A stretch of DNA of 12,692 bases from Pseudomonadota bacterium (lineage in GTDB: Bacteria; Pseudomonadota; Alphaproteobacteria; Ferrovibrionales; Ferrovibrionaceae): positions 1 through 12,692 of the forward strand of contig JAEYTW010000798.1 in the NCBI GenBank assembly GCA_023433835.1. Reading direction: 5' to 3'. Below, one piece after another: positions 1 to 7,068 of this stretch (its first letter is position 1; each line of letters starts with the position of its first letter). A program made the translations under genes and the position numbers. Below the pieces are notes generated by a model, which saw nothing but the letters and a program-made list of their open reading frames with translations, was not told where the DNA came from and made no database searches.

Positions 1-643
1 CGGCATGGCCGTAATGGTCGTTGTAGAGCTTGAAATGATCGACATCGACCAGCGCGACCGACAGCGGCTCGCGGTTGCGCAGGCACCGCCGCCAGGCGCG
101 GGCCAGCGCATCGTCGAAATGCCGGCGGTTGGCCAGCCCGGTCAGCGGATCGACCGCGGCCGACCAGGCCAGCTGGCGGCGCTGGCGCGCGATGTCGAGA
201 TGATTGCCCAGCCGGGCCAGCAGGATGTCGGGCGAGAACGGCTTGGAAATGAAATCGACGGCGCCGAGCTTCAGGCCGCGCAACTCGTCCTCGGTCGAGC
301 CGAAGGCGGTCAGCACGATGACCGGGATGTCCGATGTCGCTTCCTGCGCCCGCAGATGTTCGAGCACGTGATAGCCGTCCATGTAGGGCATGCGGATGTC
401 GAGCAGGATCAGATCGGGCGCCGGGTCCTGCATGGCCCGGCGCAGGCCGCGCAGGCCGTCGGGGGCCAGCCGGAGGTCGTAATCGTCTTTCAGGATTTCG
501 ACGAGCAGGCGCCGGTTCGGCCGCTCATCCTCGATGATCAGGATGCGGGGTTTCAGCCCCGCCGCCTCTTCCTGCGGCCCCGGCCGGGTGGCAGCCATTG
601 CCACGGGCGCGCGCCATTCGGTGATCCCCTGCCGAACCAGCAT
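1..643 (-). CDS. Response regulator with GGDEF (diguanylate cyclase) domain, 3' part missing
   Basis: Predicted two-component output protein that would make cyclic di-GMP from two GTP when its receiver domain is phosphorylated. Only the first 214 codons are visible; the gene runs off the window start. A receiver domain covers about residues 31-150: acidic cluster E38-D39-E40, phospho-acceptor D82 in LLDIRMP, T112 in VIVLTAF and K134 in FISKPF. A GGDEF domain begins near residue 165 with DPLTGLANRR and continues through VALVDVDHFKLYND; the GG[D/E]EF active-site loop itself lies outside the window, so cyclase activity cannot be confirmed. The layout resembles PleD but with a single receiver. 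The ATG at 643 is chosen because it precedes the receiver fold and a weak AGG lies upstream; an in-frame ATG at 598 is also possible. An in-frame stop at 730-728 limits the N-terminus. The gene is divergent from ggt, with a 172-bp shared upstream region. Confidence 0.88.
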   Translation of the reverse strand, partial: MLVRQGITEWRAPVAMAATRPGPQEEAAGLKPRILIIEDERPNRRLLVEILKDDYDLRLAPDGLRGLRRAMQDPAPDLILLDIRMPYMDGYHVLEHLRAQEATSDIPVIVLTAFGSTEDELRGLKLGAVDFISKPFSPDILLARLGNHLDIARQRRQLAWSAAVDPLTGLANRRHFDDALARAWRRCLRNREPLSVALVDVDHFKLYNDHYGHA

Positions 644-815
644 CGTTGTACCTGGATAAATCCGCTGTCCGCTCTCCGCCGAGCAGTCCGAAAACGCCGA
701 TCCCGGCAACCTGTTCCAAACGTCCAATCAGGAAATTTCAACGATGAAAGGAAACAGGCCTGCCGCCGGCCGACGGGACGTGGTTTGCTCGCGGGATCGC
801 TTCGGGGGGAACCAG

Positions 816-2561
816 ATGCAGAAGAATTCCAAACTTGTTGCCGCAACCCTGGCGCTGGCATTGAGCCTGCCGCTCGCAGCCCGGGCCCAGGCGCCGGCCC
901 AGCCGGAAGCGGCCAGCGGCCGGGCGGAAAAAACCCTCGTCACCGCCCGCCGCGCCGTGGTCGCCAGCGCCAATCCGGTGGCAAGCCAGGTGGGCGCCGA
1001 CCTGCTGGCCGCCGGCGGCAGCGCCGCGGACGCCGCGATCGGCATCCAGCTGGCCCTGGCGCTGGTCGAGCCGCAATCCTCGGGGCTGGGTGGCGGCTCG
1101 TTCGCGCTGTATTGGGTGGAAGGCCGGAAGAAGCTGACGTCCTACGACGCGCGCGAGACCGCGCCGGGCGGGGCCAGCCCCGAGATGTTCCTCGACGGCG
1201 AGGGCAAGCCGATCCCGTTCATGGACGGGGTGCTGGGCGGCCGCGCGGTCGGCGTGCCGGGCACGCCGCGGCTGATCGAGGCGCTGCACAGGAAGCATGG
1301 CCGCCTGCCCTGGGCCCGGCTGTTCGACCCGGTGATCCGGCTGGCCGAACAGGGCTTCGTCATGTCGCCGCGGCTCGTCACCCTGCTCGGCCAGGAAAAG
1401 GCGCTGCGCGGCGATCCCGTGGCATCGGCCTATTTCTACCAGCCGGACGGCCAGCCCAAGCCGGTCGGCACGACCTTGCGCAACCCGGAACTCGCCGCGA
1501 CGCTGAAGACGCTGCAGAAACACGGGGTCGGCGCCTTCTACCGCGGCGATATCGCCCAGGCGATCCTCGCCCGCGTCTCCCAGCCGCCGCGGCCCTCGTC
1601 GATGACGGTCGAGGACCTGGCCGGCTATCGCGTCAAGGAACGGCCGGTCGTCTGCGGCGCCTATCGCCGGTTCGACGTCTGCGGCATGGGCCCGCCCTCG
1701 TCGGGCGGCGTTGCCGTGGCCCAGATGCTGGGCCTGCTCGAGCGCTTCGACATGCGGGCGTCGGGTGCCAATACGCTGGCCTCGGTGCATCTGTTCACCC
1801 AGGCCCACCGCCTGGCCTTTGCCGATCGCAACCGCTATCTCGCCGATCCGGATTTCGTGCCCCAGCCGGTGGCCGGGCTGCTCGACCGCGGCTATCTCCG
1901 CGCCCGTTCCGCGCTGATCGATCCGAACCGCGACATGGGCACGGCGCAACCCGGCGCGCCGGCGCGCAAGACCGCGGGCCTGGCCGACGATGCCTCGCCC
2001 GAGCTGCCCTCGACCAGCCATCTGATCGTCGTCGACCGCTGGGGCGACGCGATCTCGATGACCACGACGATCGAGGATGCCTTCGGCGCGCGGCGCATGG
2101 TGCGCGGCTTCCTCCTGAACAACGAGATGACCGATTTCTCCTTCCTGCCGGCCCAGGGTGGCCAGCCGGTGGCCAACCGGGTCGAGGCGGGCAAGCGGCC
2201 GCGCAGCTCGATGGCGCCGACGATGGTGTTCGCGCCAGGGCGCAAGCTCGCCATGCTGGTCGGCTCGCCCGGCGGCTCGCAGATCATCGGCTATGCCGCC
2301 CAGACCGTGGTCTCGCTGATCGACTGGCAGCTCGACCCCCAGGCCGCGGTCTCCGCCGGCCATTACGGCAACCCGAACGGCCCGACCCAGCTCGAGCGCG
2401 GCACCGAAGCCGAGAAACTGGCCGACGGGCTGAAGGCGATGGGCCATCAGGATGTGCGGATCGTGGAGATGACCTCGGGGCTGTCGGCCGTCGTCCGTTC
2501 GGGCGGCGTCTGGCAGGCCGGCGTCGATCCGCGCCGCGAAGGCCGGGCCATCGGTTTCTGA
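816..2561 (+). CDS. ggt: Gamma-glutamyltransferase (glutathione hydrolase), exported
   Basis: Transfers or hydrolyses the gamma-glutamyl group of glutathione and related compounds, normally in the periplasm, after self-cleavage into large and small subunits. 581 residues, a usual family length. Residues 1-24 form a signal peptide (Lys-containing start, Leu/Ala core, ARA before the cleavage site). Family residues are present: R113 in RETAP binds the gamma-glutamyl carboxylate, T400 in STSHLIVVD is the expected autoprocessing and catalytic nucleophile (E. coli T391), S464-S465 in RSSMAPT and G486-G487 in GSPGGS form the substrate and oxyanion pocket. LLNNEMTDFSF is the typical small-subunit motif. 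The ATG at 816 is chosen because it gives the signal peptide at the exact N-terminus and has a GGGGGGA ribosome site at 804-810, five bases upstream. An in-frame ATG at 744 would bury the signal peptide behind 24 basic residues. Apparently monocistronic. Confidence 0.95.
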   Translation: MQKNSKLVAATLALALSLPLAARAQAPAQPEAASGRAEKTLVTARRAVVASANPVASQVGADLLAAGGSAADAAIGIQLALALVEPQSSGLGGGSFALYWVEGRKKLTSYDARETAPGGASPEMFLDGEGKPIPFMDGVLGGRAVGVPGTPRLIEALHRKHGRLPWARLFDPVIRLAEQGFVMSPRLVTLLGQEKALRGDPVASAYFYQPDGQPKPVGTTLRNPELAATLKTLQKHGVGAFYRGDIAQAILARVSQPPRPSSMTVEDLAGYRVKERPVVCGAYRRFDVCGMGPPSSGGVAVAQMLGLLERFDMRASGANTLASVHLFTQAHRLAFADRNRYLADPDFVPQPVAGLLDRGYLRARSALIDPNRDMGTAQPGAPARKTAGLADDASPELPSTSHLIVVDRWGDAISMTTTIEDAFGARRMVRGFLLNNEMTDFSFLPAQGGQPVANRVEAGKRPRSSMAPTMVFAPGRKLAMLVGSPGGSQIIGYAAQTVVSLIDWQLDPQAAVSAGHYGNPNGPTQLERGTEAEKLADGLKAMGHQDVRIVEMTSGLSAVVRSGGVWQAGVDPRREGRAIGF

Positions 2562-2569
2562 CAGCCGAG

Positions 2570-2630
2570 GTAAGGTAACTAAATACCTATGAACAATGGA
2601 CAGAGGTCCGAAAGTTAAGATAGATTAACC
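2570..2630. other. AT-rich intergenic segment with short inverted repeats
   Basis: This stretch after ggt is far richer in A and T than anything else in the window. It contains AGGTA (2573-2577) facing TACCT (2584-2588) across six bases, and GGAC (2598-2601) facing GTCC (2606-2609) across four. Such a segment could hold a promoter or a regulator site, but I cannot fit a convincing -35/-10 pair to it. It lies upstream of the hairpin at 2723-2754, so it could be the start region of a small transcript. No function is assigned. Confidence 0.3.
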
Positions 2631-2681
2631 ATGGATCGACCGAGGCCCCCTCTTGAGCCCGCACCCCGCCGGCTCCGCTGA
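2631..2681 (+). CDS. Possible 16-codon proline/arginine-rich small ORF (doubtful)
   Basis: An ATG directly after the AT-rich segment opens a 16-codon frame ending in TGA at 2679-2681. The peptide has six prolines and five arginines (begins MDRPRPP). It ends 41 bases before a strong terminator hairpin, an arrangement reminiscent of leader peptides. No good ribosome binding site precedes it (only AAG/GAT-type purines), and a frame of this length occurs easily by chance in GC-rich DNA. The downstream gene, prpE, has its own promoter candidate below the terminator, which argues against attenuation of prpE. Recorded only as a possibility. Confidence 0.12.
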   Translation: MDRPRPPLEPAPRRLR

Positions 2682-2722
2682 CGACGAAGAGCAAGGGCCT
2701 AATCCGCCGGCCGATCCCCGAG

Positions 2723-2760
2723 AAGGCCCCGAGGCACCCGCACCTTGGGGCCTTATTCTT
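2723..2760 (+). terminator. Intrinsic terminator between ggt and prpE
   Basis: A 12-bp stem pairs 2723-2734 (AAGGCCCCGAGG) with 2743-2754 (CCTTGGGGCCTT) with one G-U pair and an eight-base loop. It is followed on the plus strand by ATTCTT, a short T-rich tail. It lies 161 bases after the ggt stop and 64 bases before the candidate prpE -35 box. It most likely ends ggt transcription, or a small RNA starting in the AT-rich segment, and insulates prpE. The tail on the minus strand is poorer, so plus is the preferred direction. Confidence 0.72.
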
Positions 2761-2823
2761 TAGATCCGGGCAATTTGGGAATACTGCACGACGGGCGGTG
2801 CAGAACTGCGACACCAGGCACCC

Positions 2824-2852
2824 TTGACAGCCTGCGCCGCGGCCTGTTGGCT
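2824..2852 (+). promoter_or_regulatory. Candidate sigma-70-type promoter of prpE
   Basis: A perfect -35 hexamer TTGACA lies at 2824-2829, with TTGGCT at 2847-2852 after a 17-base spacer. The -10 match is weak (first and last T only), which is common in GC-rich alphaproteobacteria, where the -35 box carries more of the signal. Transcription would start near 2860, giving a leader of roughly 28 bases that contains the prpE ribosome site. The site lies below the terminator at 2723-2760, so prpE can be expressed independently of ggt. Confidence 0.45.
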
Positions 2853-2887
2853 GTCGGCCAAATCAAGCATTGGGGGGAGAGGCGCGG

Positions 2888-4783
2888 ATGAGCCGATATG
2901 ACGAGGTCTACGCCCGGTCGATCAACGAGCCGGAAGCGTTCTGGGCCGAGGCGGCCGAGGGCATCTCCTGGACCAGGCGCTGGGACAAGGTGTTCGACGG
3001 GGCCCAGGGGCCCTACGGCCGCTGGTTCGTCGGGGCCGAGACCAATGCGTCCTGGAACGCGCTGGACCGCCATGTCGAGGGCGGCCGGGCCGACCAGATC
3101 GCGCTGATCTACGATTCCCCCGTCACCGGCAAGATCCAGCGCTTCACCTATCGCGAGCTGCGCGACCTCGTCGCCCGTTTTGCCGGCGGGCTGAAAGCGC
3201 TGGGCGTCGCCAAGGGCGACCGCGTCCTGATCTACATGCCGATGGTGCCGGAAGCCGCGATCGCCATGCTGGCCACCGCCCGCCTGGGCGCCATCCATTC
3301 GGTGGTGTTCGGCGGCTTCGCCCCGCATGAGCTGGCCACCCGCATCGACGATGCCAAGCCGCGGGTGATCGTCGCCGGCTCCTGCGGCATCGAACCCGGC
3401 CGCATCGTGCCCTACAAGCCGCTCTTGGATGCCGCGATCGAGCAGTCGAAGACCAAGCCCGAGGCCTGCGTCCTGCTGCAGCGGCCGGAAGGGCCGGGCG
3501 AGCTGGTCGCCGGCCGCGACCACGACTGGGACGCCGTGATGGCCGGCGCGACGCCGGCCGACTGGGTGCCGGTCGCGGCGACCGACCCGCTCTACGTCCT
3601 CTATACCTCCGGCACCACCGGTATCCCGAAGGGCGTCGTGCGCGATACCGGCGGGCATCTCGTCGCCCTGAAATGGTCGATGAAGGGGGTCTACGGCGTC
3701 GATCCCGGCGAGGTGTTCTGGGCCGCCTCCGATGTCGGCTGGGTGGTCGGCCATTCCTATATCGTCTATGCGCCGCTGCTGCACGGCGCCACCTCGATCC
3801 TGTTCGAGGGCAAGCCGGTCGGCACGCCCGATGCCGGCGTCTACTGGCGCATCATCGCCGAGCACGGCGTGGTCGCGCTGTTCACCGCGCCCACCGCCTT
3901 CCGCGCCATCAAGCGCGACGATCCCGCGGCCAAGCTGCTGGCCGGCCATGACCTGTCGAAATTCCGCACGCTGTTCCTGGCCGGCGAACGCGCCGATCCC
4001 GACACCATCCAATGGGCCGAGCGCATCCTCGATCGCCCGGTGCTCGACCACTGGTGGCAGACCGAGAGCGGTTCGCCGATGGCGGCGAACTGCGTGGGCC
4101 TGGGCCAGCTGCCGGTCCGCTACGGCTCGCCGACCAAACCGGTGCCGGGTTATCGCATCGAGGTGGTCGACGACGGCTGCCACCCGGTAGCGGCCAACCA
4201 GATCGGCAATGTCGTGGTGCGCCTGCCGCTGCCACCCGGCGCGCTGCCGACCTTGTGGCACAACGAGGAAGGCTTCGTGCGTTCCTACCTCGCGGAATTC
4301 CCCGGCTACTACAAGACCGGCGATGCCGGCTATCTCGACGACGACGGCTACCTCTACATCATGAGCCGCACCGACGACATCATCAACGTGGCCGGCCACC
4401 GCCTGTCGACCGGCGGCATGGAAGAGGTGCTGTCGGCCCACCCCGATGTCGCCGAATGCGCGGTCATCGGCGTGCATGACGACCTGAAGGGCCAGGTGCC
4501 GCTGGGCTTCCTGGTGCTGAAGTCGGGCGTCGACAAGCCGCATGCCGAAATCATCGGCGAGGTGGTGCAGATGGTACGCGATCGCATCGGTCCGGTGGCG
4601 GCGTTCAAGCAGGCCGTGGTGGTCAAGCGCCTGCCGAAGACCCGGTCGGGCAAGATCCTGCGCGGCACGATGCAGAAGATCGCCGATGCCCAGGACTACA
4701 AGATGCCGGCCACGATCGACGACCCGGCGATCCTGGAAGAGATCCGCGACGACCTGAAACCGATCGGCTACGGCCGCGGATAG
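2888..4783 (+). CDS. prpE: Propionyl-CoA synthetase (PrpE/ACSS3 type acyl-CoA synthetase)
   Basis: Cytoplasmic adenylate-forming enzyme that activates propionate with ATP and CoA to propionyl-CoA. 631 residues, matching PrpE. The N-terminal acetyl-CoA-synthetase cap (FWAEAAEGISW, about 13-60) is followed by the AMP-binding domain with the phosphate loop YTSGTTGIPK (239-248), HWWQTESG (from H388) and YKTGD (475-479). The C-terminal domain carries RLPKTRSGK, where K589 is the family's catalytic lysine and acylation target (K592 in Salmonella PrpE). A365 in FLAGERAD sits where acetyl-CoA synthetases have a pocket-narrowing valine, which favours propionate over acetate. The ATG at 2888 follows a GGGGGGAGAGG ribosome site (2872-2882) and gives the family start MSRYDEVYARS; an upstream TTG at 2870 lies in that site. 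No prpB, prpC or prpD is nearby, so propionyl-CoA may enter the methylmalonyl-CoA route elsewhere. Acetate use as a side activity is possible. Confidence 0.92.
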   Translation: MSRYDEVYARSINEPEAFWAEAAEGISWTRRWDKVFDGAQGPYGRWFVGAETNASWNALDRHVEGGRADQIALIYDSPVTGKIQRFTYRELRDLVARFAGGLKALGVAKGDRVLIYMPMVPEAAIAMLATARLGAIHSVVFGGFAPHELATRIDDAKPRVIVAGSCGIEPGRIVPYKPLLDAAIEQSKTKPEACVLLQRPEGPGELVAGRDHDWDAVMAGATPADWVPVAATDPLYVLYTSGTTGIPKGVVRDTGGHLVALKWSMKGVYGVDPGEVFWAASDVGWVVGHSYIVYAPLLHGATSILFEGKPVGTPDAGVYWRIIAEHGVVALFTAPTAFRAIKRDDPAAKLLAGHDLSKFRTLFLAGERADPDTIQWAERILDRPVLDHWWQTESGSPMAANCVGLGQLPVRYGSPTKPVPGYRIEVVDDGCHPVAANQIGNVVVRLPLPPGALPTLWHNEEGFVRSYLAEFPGYYKTGDAGYLDDDGYLYIMSRTDDIINVAGHRLSTGGMEEVLSAHPDVAECAVIGVHDDLKGQVPLGFLVLKSGVDKPHAEIIGEVVQMVRDRIGPVAAFKQAVVVKRLPKTRSGKILRGTMQKIADAQDYKMPATIDDPAILEEIRDDLKPIGYGRG

Positions 4784-4791
4784 GAAAAGAC

Positions 4792-4814
4792 GGGGCGGGC
4801 CTCAGGCCTGCCCC
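4792..4814 (-). terminator. Intrinsic terminator of the minus-strand MFS/hypothetical operon
   Basis: A 9-bp GC-rich stem pairs 4792-4800 (GGGGCGGGC) with 4806-4814 (GCCTGCCCC), with one G-U type pair and a five-base loop. Read on the minus strand it is followed by GTCTTTTCC, a T-rich tail, so it fits as terminator of the minus-strand genes. The stop codon of the 330-residue protein (4804-4802) lies in the loop. The spacing to the convergent prpE stop is only 18 bases, so it may also slow plus-strand transcription, although the plus-strand tail is only TTGAGGG. Confidence 0.55.
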
Positions 4815-5794
4815 TTGAGGGCCTTCTTGATATCGATGTAGATCGCGTCGGCCGCCTGGCCGCGGTTGCCGCGCGTCAGTTCGGCCAGGCCGTCGATGAT
4901 CGCGCCGATGCCGGCCCGCAGGTCGGCGCTGTCGCAGAGCGCGATGTCGCGCAGGATGCGTTCGCGCCGCGGCGGCAGACGATAGATGCTTTTCAGCTTC
5001 AGCTCGTTCAGCTCGCGCACCAGGTCGAGCAGCGTGTCGATTGCCTGGTCGGTATCGGGCAGCGAATCGTCGGAGCGCAGGAAATCGACCACCGCGTCCA
5101 GTTCCTCGAACGAATAAGGATCGCGCGCAGTCAGCCACAGCGCCAGCGCACCGGTCAGGGCCGCGAGATACGGCTGGGCCAGGGTCTGGCTGTAGAAATC
5201 GTGGCGGGCGGCATGGGGTGCGGCAGGCCGCGCCGCCATCGCCTGGCCGGCCTGGGCATAGGCGCGGCTTTGCGCGGCCGCGACGCGTTCGACCTCGGCC
5301 GGCGCGGCATCGGGAGCGTGGCGCTGGGCCCGGAGATAGGCGCGGTCGGCCTGCGGGTTCTTTTCCCAGAACCCGACGATGCCGCGCACCAGGGCCACGA
5401 ACTGGCGATCGTCGAGCGTCGGCGAATTGACGAAGCGGGCATCGTCGCCGAGCGAGATCACCCCCTCGCGCGGAATGCCGATACGCGGCAGGCGGGCGCG
5501 CAATTCGACCCAGCTGAGCTTCGATTTCGGCGTCGGTTCGTAGAACGGGTTGCGCCAGTACAGCGCGAACCAGCCGATCGCCATGCCGAACTTGGCCGAG
5601 GCCAGCTGCGAGGCGCCGATCAGCGAGGTGTCGATCAGCGCCTTGATCTCGTCATCCTCGTCGACCTGGTAGAGGGTGCGGGCCGAGTTGCGTTTCTGCG
5701 CCGGAATGGCGATGCCGACCGAGTAGGCGGGCGAGGCGACGCTGCCGAGCAGGTCGAGATAGGCGCGTTCGACGACAGGATCCTGATGGGGCAT
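4802..5794 (-). CDS. Hypothetical protein, 330 residues, no family recognised
   Basis: I do not recognise this protein. It has no signal peptide and looks cytoplasmic: an acidic patch at 44-49 (VDEDDE), an aromatic hydrophobic segment at 69-80 (FGMAIGWFALYW), another hydrophobic run at about 206-222, and an Ala-rich likely linker at 160-195 that suggests two lobes. The C-terminal part (230-328) is predicted mainly helical with acidic and basic faces (EELDAVVDFLR, LLDLVRELNELKLK). No catalytic motif, metal-ligand cluster or nucleotide loop is visible. The real start is probably the ATG at 5794; the frame stays open upstream into the MFS gene, but that part is antisense-frame noise. A TTG close to the MFS stop would add 13 residues. 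No clear ribosome site precedes 5794. It lies 32 bases after the MFS gene on the same strand, implying one transcript and perhaps translation linked to the permease. Confidence 0.75.
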   Translation of the reverse strand: MPHQDPVVERAYLDLLGSVASPAYSVGIAIPAQKRNSARTLYQVDEDDEIKALIDTSLIGASQLASAKFGMAIGWFALYWRNPFYEPTPKSKLSWVELRARLPRIGIPREGVISLGDDARFVNSPTLDDRQFVALVRGIVGFWEKNPQADRAYLRAQRHAPDAAPAEVERVAAAQSRAYAQAGQAMAARPAAPHAARHDFYSQTLAQPYLAALTGALALWLTARDPYSFEELDAVVDFLRSDDSLPDTDQAIDTLLDLVRELNELKLKSIYRLPPRRERILRDIALCDSADLRAGIGAIIDGLAELTRGNRGQAADAIYIDIKKALKGQA

Positions 5795-5826
5795 GCGCGC
5801 CAGTGTGCCGGTCTGGCGATTGAGGG

Positions 5827-6972
5827 TCAACGCAAGCGGCGCAGCATGACGATGGCGACGATCCCGGCGCCGAGCGACAGCCCGGCCATGGCGAGGTAAC
5901 CGTAGGGCCCGACCGCGTGATAGAGCGGCCCGGCCATCCACATCGACGGCGCCAGCATCAGCCCGGTGGCGATCAGCGCCGACAGGCTCTGGGCCGAGGC
6001 CGACAGCTCGGGCGGCAGGATGCGGGCGACGAAATGGATCGAGGCCTGGAAGCCCGCGGCGAAAGTGAAGGCGTGCAGCGGCTGGACCAGCACCAGCACG
6101 ACCGCGTCGGTCGTGAGCGCGGTCAGCGTCCAGCGGATGATGCCGGCAATGCCGGCCGCCAGCAGCAGCCAGGCCGGCCCGAAGCGCCGCACCAGCCGGT
6201 CGCCGTAGATGAAGAAGATGATCTCGGCCACCACGGCTTCGGCCCACAGGAACCCGATGAAGCCGGAGGAGAGACCGGCGTCGCGCCAGTAGATCGAACC
6301 GAAGACGTAGAACAGCCCGTGGCTGGCCTGGGTCAGGCCGTTGCCGAGGACGAAGATCCGGAACCGGGCATCCGACAGCACCGCGGTCAGCGGCGCCCGG
6401 GCCCGCTTGGCCCCCTCCTCGTCCTTCCAGTCCGGCAGGACGAAGCCTGCCGCCACGGTCAGGACCAGCCCGACCATCATGCCCTGCCAGATCAGGCCGG
6501 CATCGCGGCCCTGGAGCAGGAAGCCGAACCCCAGCGCCACCAGCATGAAGGTGATCGAGCCCCAGGCCCGGATCCGCCCGTAATCGAGCTGCCGGGCGCG
6601 CACCGCCAGCATCGTCAGGCTGTCCATCAGCGATACCATCGGGGCGGTGAAGAAGCCGTAGAGGAAGGCGATGGCGACGTAGTGCCAGGGCGAGGCGGCG
6701 AAGTGATAGAGGGCGTAGGCGCCGCAGGCGCACCAGCTCAGCCCGATGATCGGCGCCCGCCGGCGGCCGGTGACGTCGACCACATGGCCGGCGATGGGCA
6801 GCGCCGCGACGCGCGCGATCGCCCCCACCGCCACGACCAGGCCGATCGCGGCATCGGTCAGGCCCTGCGCCGAAAGCCAGACCGGAAAGAACGGTACGTT
6901 GATGCCCGCGCTCGAGAAGAACGCGCCGTAAAAGCCGGCCAGGCGGAACTGGAGGGAGCGGTTCGGATCCAT
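5827..6972 (-). CDS. MFS permease, HcaT/LacY-like (MFS_1-like family)
   Basis: Inner-membrane major facilitator protein of 381 residues with about 12 hydrophobic segments, the usual length for this branch. The N-terminus (FYGAFFSSAGINVPFFPVWLSAQGL, split in family terms as helix 1 with a PFFPVWL motif, followed by AAIGLVVA) is typical of the group that includes the 3-phenylpropionate transporter HcaT, nucleoside permeases and LacY. Other features are the basic cytoplasmic loop VTGRRRAP between helices 2 and 3, YGRIRAWGS in the central region and LWAEAVVAEIIFFIYGDRL in the second half. The substrate cannot be read from the sequence; a weak-acid or sugar-like solute by proton symport is a family-level guess. 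The ATG at 6972 puts MDPNRSLQFRL just before helix 1; an in-frame ATG at 7026 adds 18 basic residues but would place the start inside the ABC promoter. The gene is divergent from the ABC operon and followed by the unrecognised 330-residue protein. Confidence 0.85.
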   Translation of the reverse strand: MDPNRSLQFRLAGFYGAFFSSAGINVPFFPVWLSAQGLTDAAIGLVVAVGAIARVAALPIAGHVVDVTGRRRAPIIGLSWCACGAYALYHFAASPWHYVAIAFLYGFFTAPMVSLMDSLTMLAVRARQLDYGRIRAWGSITFMLVALGFGFLLQGRDAGLIWQGMMVGLVLTVAAGFVLPDWKDEEGAKRARAPLTAVLSDARFRIFVLGNGLTQASHGLFYVFGSIYWRDAGLSSGFIGFLWAEAVVAEIIFFIYGDRLVRRFGPAWLLLAAGIAGIIRWTLTALTTDAVVLVLVQPLHAFTFAAGFQASIHFVARILPPELSASAQSLSALIATGLMLAPSMWMAGPLYHAVGPYGYLAMAGLSLGAGIVAIVMLRRLR

Positions 6973-6999
6973 GAGAAGGCGAGAGCCTAACGCAAGGGC

Positions 7000-7029
7000 T
7001 TGGCGCGGGCGAAACCTTTCCGTCATAAT
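7000..7029 (+). promoter_or_regulatory. Candidate sigma-70-type promoter of the ABC transporter operon
   Basis: TTGGCG at 7000-7005 and CATAAT at 7024-7029 are separated by 18 bases. The -10 element matches the consensus at five of six positions, the -35 at four. Transcription would start near 7036, leaving about 33 bases of leader with a GGGGGG ribosome site at 7052-7057 before the ATG at 7069. The element overlaps the possible longer N-terminus of the divergent MFS gene, which supports the shorter MFS start. Confidence 0.5.
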
Positions 7030-7068
7030 GCAGCGCAACAAAATCGGGGCCGGGGGGCTTTCAGCGAC

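Noticed and set aside
744..815. ATG at 744 as the ggt start
   Set aside because: It would place 24 basic, non-conserved residues before a clean signal peptide; the ATG at 816 has a strong ribosome site.
5..2578. 857-codon open frame on the plus strand
   Set aside because: It runs antisense to the REC-GGDEF gene and then out of frame through ggt. Its product is Arg/Pro/Gly-rich noise typical of GC-rich shadow frames, and the true genes there have clear family motifs.
2587..2814. 75-codon minus-strand frame in the ggt-prpE gap
   Set aside because: It has no ribosome site or recognisable domain, it crosses the terminator hairpin, and its codon use does not show the local third-position bias.
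2753..4543. 596-codon open frame antisense to prpE
   Set aside because: The low-complexity His/Asp/Gly/Arg composition is that of a complement-strand shadow; prpE on the plus strand is unmistakable.
5795..6733. N-terminal extension of the 330-residue minus-strand protein to 643 residues
   Set aside because: That part overlaps the MFS gene in another frame and reads as Arg/Leu/Gly-rich noise; sensible protein sequence begins near the ATG at 5794.
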